Source of the DNA: CBDUXT01 sp965371245
GTDB taxonomy: Bacteria > Planctomycetota > Phycisphaerae > UBA1845
Reading direction: 5' to 3'
DNA length: 37,405 nucleotides
Assembly (NCBI GenBank): GCA_965371245.1
Contig: CBDUXT010000060.1
Coordinates: forward strand, 1 to 37,405
Shown piece after piece: positions 32,148 to 37,405 of this stretch. The notes below the pieces were generated by a model. That model saw only the letters and a program-made list of their open reading frames with translations. It was not told the DNA's origin and did no database searches. The translations under genes were made by a program, and so were the position numbers. Positions within the stretch are counted from its first letter, which is position 1; every line of letters starts with the position of its first letter.

Positions 32148-33017
32148 ATGGATAATAAGATCGTTTCTGAGAGGTGTCGTGGTGGGCAAGAGTTTCCGTC
32201 GCATCGGGATTCATATCCGTGCGAAACAGGTGATGGTCTGATCACGACGGCTCTTCTCTTGGCCGCCGGGGCGGGGACGCGGTTACAGCCGCTGACCGAC
32301 CGTTTCCCCAAGTGCCTTACGGAAGTGCGCGGCATCCCCATTCTCAGAAGGCTTGTTTCTTGCTTGGTGGAGGAAGGATTCAGGCGTCTGGTGGTCGTCG
32401 TGGGCTACCGTGACGCGCAGATCCGCGATTATCTGGAGTTGCACGCCTCCGGGCTTGTGGTTGACTTCGTGGATTGTCGTGAGTACGCCACGACGAACAA
32501 CATCTACTCGCTCTGGCGGGCCCGTAAGCACATTCGAGAGCCGTTCGTTCTGATCGAATCGGACTTGGTGTTCGACTCGTATCTGCTGGGTCGGATGCGC
32601 GTTCGGGACCGTATCGCCGTTGCCCGTTTTCAGTCGCCATTGCTCGGGACGACCGTCTCGATCAACGAGTTCGGGCGTGTCCTGTCGTTCCGCGTCGGGG
32701 CCGACTCATTTGCACCCGAGTTAGGGCATAAGACCGTCAACGTCTATAGTCTGTCGAAGGCGACCTGGCTGGAAGTTGTCCGACGGTTGGATCAGCGTAT
32801 CGCCGCCGGTAAAGTGAATGACTATTACGAGGTCGTGTTCGCGGACATGGTCGCGGAAGGGTTGCTGACACTGCAATCGGTTCACTTTGATGAAGGACGC
32901 TGGTGCGAGATCGACACGCTTGAAGATCTTCGGGCGGCCGAACAGATCTTTCTTGATCCCCAGGAGGGGTTCGGACCGCGGATAGCGAGACGCTCGCGCT
33001 CCCTGCGGGGATCATGA
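32148..33017 (+). CDS. Sugar/choline-phosphate-type nucleotidyltransferase (LicC-like)
   Basis: The 289-residue protein starts with a 30-residue tail of no known role. An NTP-transferase fold follows, with 'ALLLAAGAGTRLQPLTDRFPKCLTEVRGIPIL' (about 34-65), 'YATTNNIYSLWRAR', the metal-site segment 'IESDLVFD' (about 139) and 'CEIDTLEDLRAAE' near the end. The 'NNIYSLxxA' and 'EIDTxxDL' pair is characteristic of phosphocholine, 2-aminoethylphosphonate and related cytidylyltransferases (LicC and PntC relatives). The likely reaction is CTP plus a phospho- or phosphono-alcohol giving a CDP-activated head group. ATG 32148 has GGAGAA at 32132-32137. It overlaps the methyltransferase by ATGA, forming the first gene of a three-gene cassette. 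Confidence 0.8.
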   Translation: MDNKIVSERCRGGQEFPSHRDSYPCETGDGLITTALLLAAGAGTRLQPLTDRFPKCLTEVRGIPILRRLVSCLVEEGFRRLVVVVGYRDAQIRDYLELHASGLVVDFVDCREYATTNNIYSLWRARKHIREPFVLIESDLVFDSYLLGRMRVRDRIAVARFQSPLLGTTVSINEFGRVLSFRVGADSFAPELGHKTVNVYSLSKATWLEVVRRLDQRIAAGKVNDYYEVVFADMVAEGLLTLQSVHFDEGRWCEIDTLEDLRAAEQIFLDPQEGFGPRIARRSRSLRGS

Positions 33018-34021
33018 CGGCGCTGCAACCAGTCAACGGCCGGTGCGGAGTCGCTGTCGCGGGGGAGGTGCCGCCTCAACTCGACTACTCGAAGGTCCGG
33101 GCCTACTGGAAGAGTGCTGGACCATCCATGCTTGGCCCATACATGATGGACGGGTTCGGGTTCCCGGTTGGCGCGGGGCGCTTTCGCTTTCGCTGCGAAC
33201 TGAACGTGGTCACCGAAGCGATTCAAGACCTTGGACCAGGCACGTCGGTGCTGGACCTTGGCAGCGGCGTAGGGGTCTGGACCGAGTACTTCGCACAACG
33301 ATTCGCGAAGGTCGTTGCGGTCGAGGGTAGCTCAACTCTTTACGAGGTGTTGAAGGACCGGTGTTCACGTTATCCGAATGTGACCACGCACAACCGCGAC
33401 GTGTTATCCTTCGAGCCAGGAGGCAAGTTTGGGTCCGCTGGCGGGTTTGGGCCCACTGGTGGGTTTGAGCCCGCTGGCGGGTTTGGGCTGGTTTTTCTCG
33501 GCGGCCTGTTGATGTATTTGAACGATCATGACGTTGCGATCCTGCTGCGCGAGCTCATTCCATGCCTTGAGCCGGGGGCGATCGTGTTGTGTCGGGAGTC
33601 CACGATTCGACATGGGGTCCGAACGCTCCAGGGTGACTATCAGGTCGCCTACCGCTCCGTCGAGACATACCGGGACATGTTTGCCGACGCCGGCTTCGAC
33701 GTCGTGAGCGTCCAGGCCAACACCGCGTACATCAACGTCCAGATGGCCTGCGAACTGATCAAGAAATGGAAGGCGCGGGTTCCGGAGCCATTCCGGTGTC
33801 TCCCCGTCGTCGGACGCCTCGCGTACTGGGGGCTCCGCCTCGGCTACCCGTGGAACACGAGGTTGATCCCCTGGCTGCTGGGCAGGATAGGATGCGAGTT
33901 TCCGCTGTTGACGAACCACTTCTTTGTTCTACGGCCAAGCGTACCGGTGGCTGCGGACCGGCGAGATAAGGTACGGTGCGGCCCACGGGTCGAGGAAGAG
34001 ACGTTCGAGAACGCGCGTTGA
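33014..34021 (+). CDS. Class I SAM-dependent methyltransferase with Gly-Phe repeat insertion
   Basis: The 335-residue protein has a SAM-binding motif I 'SVLDLGSGVGVWTEYFAQ' (about 77-94), an acidic end of strand 2 ('VVAVEGSS') and motif 'VTTHNRDVLSFEP'. A short Gly/Phe-rich insertion precedes 'LVFLGGLLMYLNDHDVAILLREL', which fits the strand 4 region. The insertion is encoded by a degenerate 18-bp tandem repeat (33419-33487). The C-terminal part ('WKARVPEPFRCLPVV', then 'LIPWLLGRIGCEFPLLTNHFFVLRP') is not recognised. It may methylate the head group activated by the upstream nucleotidyltransferase, or the final lipid. The start ATG overlaps the preceding stop by four bases, and the CDP-alcohol transferase begins 7 bases after its stop. 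Confidence 0.8.
   Translation: MTALQPVNGRCGVAVAGEVPPQLDYSKVRAYWKSAGPSMLGPYMMDGFGFPVGAGRFRFRCELNVVTEAIQDLGPGTSVLDLGSGVGVWTEYFAQRFAKVVAVEGSSTLYEVLKDRCSRYPNVTTHNRDVLSFEPGGKFGSAGGFGPTGGFEPAGGFGLVFLGGLLMYLNDHDVAILLRELIPCLEPGAIVLCRESTIRHGVRTLQGDYQVAYRSVETYRDMFADAGFDVVSVQANTAYINVQMACELIKKWKARVPEPFRCLPVVGRLAYWGLRLGYPWNTRLIPWLLGRIGCEFPLLTNHFFVLRPSVPVAADRRDKVRCGPRVEEETFENAR
33419..33487 (+). repeat. In-frame 18-bp tandem repeat inside the methyltransferase
   Basis: About 3.5 imperfect copies of GGCGGGTTTGGGCCCACT encode 'GGKFGSA-GGFGPT-GGFEPA-GGFG'. The period is a multiple of three, so the frame is kept. The array lies between predicted strand 3 and strand 4 of the SAM-binding fold. Confidence 0.8.
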
Positions 34022-34028
34022 ACACTCC

Positions 34029-34703
34029 GTGAAGTACATCTACCGCAATCTCCCGAACATCGTTTCATTCCTCGGCGTTCTCCCGCTCTGTATCCTGCTG
34101 CGGGAGGATGCGTTCGCGTATCTCTGCCCGCTCATCGTCTTCAACAACATCATGGATGATCTGGACGGGGTTCTGGCCAAGAAGCTGGGGCTCCGTAGTG
34201 AGTTTGGGGCCGGGTTGGACAACGTATGTGACGCGGTCGCGCACATCCTCATTGCGATGGTCGTCGGCAGTCATTACGGCGGAGTCGTGCTGGCGGCGAG
34301 CCTGCTTTCGGCCGTGGCGATTCTCGTCCGTGTTGTCCAGCGGATCGTTCCCTCACCCGCCACCGGAACCGGCACGCCGACCAACGAATTGATGCGCCAC
34401 CTCCTGCTCTTGATTCTTCTCCATGAGTTCTTTGGACCGGCAGAGCCGGGTGGCGGGTTCGACATCACTCCCTATCTTGTCGCGGCTTACGTTTTGAACT
34501 CGGCGTCGATGCTTGTCCCCTTCGCCATGCCGCACCTTGTTCGCTCGAAAGCCAAGACAGCGACGGCGATCCTGGGAGTCAACGTGGCCCTTGTGGTCGT
34601 CTGGTTTGCTCCGGTAACCGTACCCTACATAGCGGCGGCCTTCCTGGGCACGTACGTCTACTCCTTCGCGGTAGGCGGTGCGGGTTGGCTCCAGAGGGCC
34701 TGA
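34029..34703 (+). CDS. CDP-alcohol phosphatidyltransferase family membrane enzyme
   Basis: The 224-residue polytopic protein has about six hydrophobic segments. The catalytic CAPT motif lies at about residues 42-66: 'DDLDGVLAKKLGLRSEFGAG' followed by 'LDNVCD'. It fits D-x2-D-G-x2-A-R-x8-G-x3-D-x3-D with Lys in place of Arg. All four metal-binding Asp are present. The family transfers a phospho-alcohol from a CDP-alcohol to an acceptor in the inner membrane, as in phospholipid or phosphoinositol synthesis. The start was taken at GTG 34029, 7 bases after the methyltransferase stop. A longer in-frame ATG at 33924 lies inside that gene and adds a hydrophilic, unconserved N-terminus. Together with the upstream nucleotidyltransferase it forms a complete activate-and-transfer pair. 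Confidence 0.85.
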   Translation: MKYIYRNLPNIVSFLGVLPLCILLREDAFAYLCPLIVFNNIMDDLDGVLAKKLGLRSEFGAGLDNVCDAVAHILIAMVVGSHYGGVVLAASLLSAVAILVRVVQRIVPSPATGTGTPTNELMRHLLLLILLHEFFGPAEPGGGFDITPYLVAAYVLNSASMLVPFAMPHLVRSKAKTATAILGVNVALVVVWFAPVTVPYIAAAFLGTYVYSFAVGGAGWLQRA

Positions 34704-34976
34704 GCGCAGGAATCCAGGTCACTGAACGGACGGAGCCGCGCGGAAGGCAGTAGGGATCTTCGCCCCCGGAAGCGCCGATAGCGAAATCGGGACGCTGGGT
34801 TAGGAAATCGGATCAGACCGCTGGAACTTTGAGTCGGAATCGGCCACGATTCCCACACCGCCGGGCTTGACGCAGCGACGAGGCGGTCACCTTCGAAACC
34901 CGTGTGGCAGGAGTATTCCGAATCACCGCGGCACAGGTTGTACAGGCGGTCCGAAGCTGCCACCAGGAGAACAGGC

Positions 34977-37405
34977 ATGAGGTCGTTCAAGAGGCTGCTC
35001 TTTTTCTCGTGCGTTTTGTTGACGCACGCGGCGTCGGCTTCCGCCCAGGAGGCGATTGATCTCGACGATGACGCCCTGTTGAACCGCGTCAAGAAGGAGA
35101 TCGATGCCCTGGTCCCGGCGGGCGACAAAGCCCGCGCGGAAAGAGAGGCCCTCGAAGAGATCGGCGCAAGTCTCCAGGAGGCTCAAGCGGCGGCTGACGC
35201 GCCGCTTCCATCCGATCCCGGTGAGATGACGGGACTTGAGGCGCTCGATGAACCAGCGCTTCTTCACCAGGTGGAAGTGCGCGAGGAATACCTCGCGGCC
35301 TACCGCAGACGCAAACAGCAGCTTGACCGGATCCCCGGCCTCACCGACGCCCGTCGCAAAATGATGAATCAGGCGATGGAAGCGCACCGGATTGGCGAGC
35401 AGCGGGCCGGCGATCTCCGCCCCCTGCTGACGGAGCTGACCCGCCGTATTACGGCAGGCCGTATTTCGCCGAACAAGGCCATTTTCGACGACAAGGGCGC
35501 GGAGTTCTGGAGGGAGGCGGTGCTCCGACAGCAGGCCGAGTGCGCCGCCTGGCTTGAAGCCCATCGCGCCGAAAAGCAACGGCCCAAGACCCCGCCGGCA
35601 TCCGAGGCGGCCGAGCCGACAAGTCGGTCTGAGCCGACGAGTCGGTCTGTGGCCGTCTGGAACATCGAAACGGACCGCCGTCTTCAATACTCCCTCGATG
35701 TGGCCGGCGTCATGCTCCAGGCGGCCAAGCATGAAGCGGCTGAACGGGAAGGACTGGAGAAGACCGATCACGCCGCCATGCCAACAGTCATCGCGCGCGT
35801 TCACGACGACTGGCAGCGCACGCTGGCCGAGTACGAGAGGGCTCTGGATCGCGCTGAGGCCAAGCGCGCGGCCCTTGCCGAGCTGGAAGCGGATCGACGT
35901 GATTTGACGCCGCCTTCCAAGGAATCGATTCCCGAAGGAGAGGGGCACGCCGAACTGAAAACCGCTCGCCGCGATGCCGCCTTCTCAGACCAGTTGGTCC
36001 GCTACGACACACGTCGTCTGGAACTGACCCGCCAGGGGAACGACGTAGCCAATGAACTCATGCAGGAGCTGCTCGCGATCCCGACCGCGTTTGAACGGGC
36101 TCGTCGTCAGACGGTCACGCTGAAGGCGGCGCTCAAGCTGGCCGAGGAGTGGCAGCGCGAGGGCAAGATCGAATCCTTCGATTCTCCCGAGGACGCGAAC
36201 GTGGCGAGCCTGGGGGCCAGGATGGGGACCATCGCGCAGGCCGAAGCCGCCCGACGCCGCGAAGTCGGTGAACTCAAGCAGCGGATCGATAACCAGAGCC
36301 TGATCGAATCCGCCGGGCAGGAGTTGGAGCAGGAACAGGAGAAGAACCGGCGGCTCCACAATGCCCTCGAGGAAGAACTCAGCTACGCCGCCTTCCTGAA
36401 GGAGATGGCCGCCAAGGACGAAACGACGTTGATCGCCCTGGTAGAGCCCGACGGCACGCTCAACGCCTCCATCGAGGAATTGACCGCGACCGTTGACCGG
36501 GTCCAACGCGAACTCGACCGCTTGGTGCAAGCGGTGGGAAGCGCCCGCGATGCCATTCGTTCCGTGGAAAACCCGTACGTGCGCGCGGGCTTTCTCAGGG
36601 CTCCGGAACGCCTCGCCGAGATCAAGGCCGAACTGGAGAATCTCAAAGACGCCGGTCTCCCCGAAGACCGCGGCTCCCACCCCCTGAGGCAGGCGACAAA
36701 CGGCGATTCGCCCGAGCCGGTCGCTGCGGGTGCCAGCCCTTCCGCGCGAACGGATCAGCCGCTACTGGACCAGGTGAAGGAGATGCAGGGAGAGTTGGAG
36801 GCCCGGCAGGATTTCGCCACGGTCCAGTGGCAGTACTTCGACAACCTGGATGAGAAGCTCAAACTCTATAGGGAAGCTTCGAATGCCATGGATCGGGCAT
36901 TCACGTCGGCCGGCCAGGCACGCTCCTCGTTGATCAACGAAGAGAAGCGCAAGTATGCTTGTGCGCGCGAACTGGAGCGCCGGCTTCATGAAGGCCGGAT
37001 CGAGCGAACCCAGATCCCTTTCGGCCTTTCCGACGTGCTGACCCGGGAAGCCGTTCTCCAGGCCCAATCCAATCGTGACGAGCAGGCCCGGCGGCATGCC
37101 AAGCTGCGCAAGTACCACCAGGATGAGCGGGATCGGCTGGAGGCACTCTCCGCGTTTGGAATCTGGGCGAAAATCCGTGCCGATTCCGCGGACGAAAGAG
37201 CGGCGCTGATCAGCCAACCGGTCCAGCGCATTCATGCGGCCACGCTCCCTCTCAAGGATCTGGAGGAAGTCGATGGAAAACAACTGGAATACGACGCGAA
37301 GAACGCACGGGGAGAGGAAGACGTAGGTTGGGAAAGTGTGCTCGCCGCGATGTCCCGGGTGAAGAAGCGGGAACTCTTCGACGACTCGCTGGAGACCTAC
37401 TATCG
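34977..37405 (+). CDS. Large secreted coiled-coil protein, N-terminal part (possibly MscK-like channel)
   Basis: This open frame of 809 codons continues past the right edge. It starts at ATG 34977 with AGGAGA at 34965-34970. The N-terminus is a clear signal peptide ('FKRLLFFSCVLLTHAASASAQ') and the rest is highly charged. It has many Glu/Arg/Lys/Leu heptad-like stretches (for example 'RRREVGELKQRIDNQ' and 'ASIEELTATVDRVQRELDRL') and no membrane helix in the visible part. A long periplasmic coiled coil at the N-terminus is typical of MscK/KefA-type mechanosensitive channels (MscS_porin region), which is my best guess. Other large periplasmic scaffold proteins are possible. Only the missing C-terminus could show an MscS domain. 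It contains a two-copy 18-bp repeat. Confidence 0.75.
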   Translation, partial: MRSFKRLLFFSCVLLTHAASASAQEAIDLDDDALLNRVKKEIDALVPAGDKARAEREALEEIGASLQEAQAAADAPLPSDPGEMTGLEALDEPALLHQVEVREEYLAAYRRRKQQLDRIPGLTDARRKMMNQAMEAHRIGEQRAGDLRPLLTELTRRITAGRISPNKAIFDDKGAEFWREAVLRQQAECAAWLEAHRAEKQRPKTPPASEAAEPTSRSEPTSRSVAVWNIETDRRLQYSLDVAGVMLQAAKHEAAEREGLEKTDHAAMPTVIARVHDDWQRTLAEYERALDRAEAKRAALAELEADRRDLTPPSKESIPEGEGHAELKTARRDAAFSDQLVRYDTRRLELTRQGNDVANELMQELLAIPTAFERARRQTVTLKAALKLAEEWQREGKIESFDSPEDANVASLGARMGTIAQAEAARRREVGELKQRIDNQSLIESAGQELEQEQEKNRRLHNALEEELSYAAFLKEMAAKDETTLIALVEPDGTLNASIEELTATVDRVQRELDRLVQAVGSARDAIRSVENPYVRAGFLRAPERLAEIKAELENLKDAGLPEDRGSHPLRQATNGDSPEPVAAGASPSARTDQPLLDQVKEMQGELEARQDFATVQWQYFDNLDEKLKLYREASNAMDRAFTSAGQARSSLINEEKRKYACARELERRLHEGRIERTQIPFGLSDVLTREAVLQAQSNRDEQARRHAKLRKYHQDERDRLEALSAFGIWAKIRADSADERAALISQPVQRIHAATLPLKDLEEVDGKQLEYDAKNARGEEDVGWESVLAAMSRVKKRELFDDSLETYY
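35613..35648 (+). repeat. Two-copy 18-bp tandem repeat in the coiled-coil gene
   Basis: GAGCCGACAAGTCGGTCT and GAGCCGACGAGTCGGTCT are in direct tandem and differ at one base. They encode 'EPTSRS' twice in a linker between coiled segments. Each unit also contains a short inverted repeat (CCGAC...GTCGG), which may have promoted slippage. Confidence 0.8.

Noticed and set aside
33924..34028. Extended N-terminus of the CDP-alcohol transferase starting at ATG 33924
   Set aside because: It would lie wholly inside the methyltransferase gene and adds a basic hydrophilic stretch unlike the family. GTG 34029 fits the operon spacing and starts just before the first conserved segment.

Overview
The window looks like chromosomal DNA of a GC-rich planctomycete-type bacterium, most plausibly of the Phycisphaerae. 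I infer this from four things. Several pilin-like proteins begin with an 'AFTL(I/V)E' prepilin motif. A very long secreted protein is built from GACC-type six-cysteine repeats and ends in a dockerin-like EF-hand pair. Hairpin-forming intergenic repeats occur. The transposase at the left edge resembles a type I associate with planctomycete genomes. No rRNA or other decisive taxonomic marker is present, so the assignment is an inference.

Layout. 1-880: an edge-truncated transposase (minus strand) and a decayed 5' half of a tRNA-Leu. 879-4018: a Na+/Ca2+-exchanger-type antiporter and an MsbA-like ABC exporter. 4243-22110: a long plus-strand type II secretion / type IV pilus-like block. It carries gspE-like, pilT, a second gspE-like and gspF/pilC-like genes, then three gspG-like pseudopilins and gspH-, gspI-, gspJ- and gspK-like genes. 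This is the canonical T2SS E-F-G-H-I-J-K order, but with a retraction-type PilT inserted and with strongly enlarged pseudopilins. 22579-26847: a giant secreted cysteine-repeat protein with its own promoter-like sequence, a natural candidate substrate. 27004-30939 (minus strand): neuA-neuB-neuC for a nonulosonic (sialic-type) acid, followed by an HDOD-domain gene. 31060-32147: an IS1-type transposase remnant and a gene-poor stretch with stem-loops. 32148-34703: a tight three-gene cassette of nucleotidyltransferase, methyltransferase and CDP-alcohol phosphatidyltransferase, probably making a CDP-activated head group and a modified phospholipid or phospho-glycoconjugate. 34977-37405: the N-terminal part of a large secreted coiled-coil protein cut by the window edge.

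Functionally, most of the window concerns the cell envelope: secretion machinery, a large exported disulfide-rich protein, an acidic nine-carbon sugar for surface glycans, and a candidate novel lipid head-group pathway. The outer-membrane secretin, the inner-membrane assembly proteins (GspC/L/M or PilM/N/O) and the prepilin peptidase are not in the window. No CRISPR array, rRNA, intact tRNA or phage module was seen.
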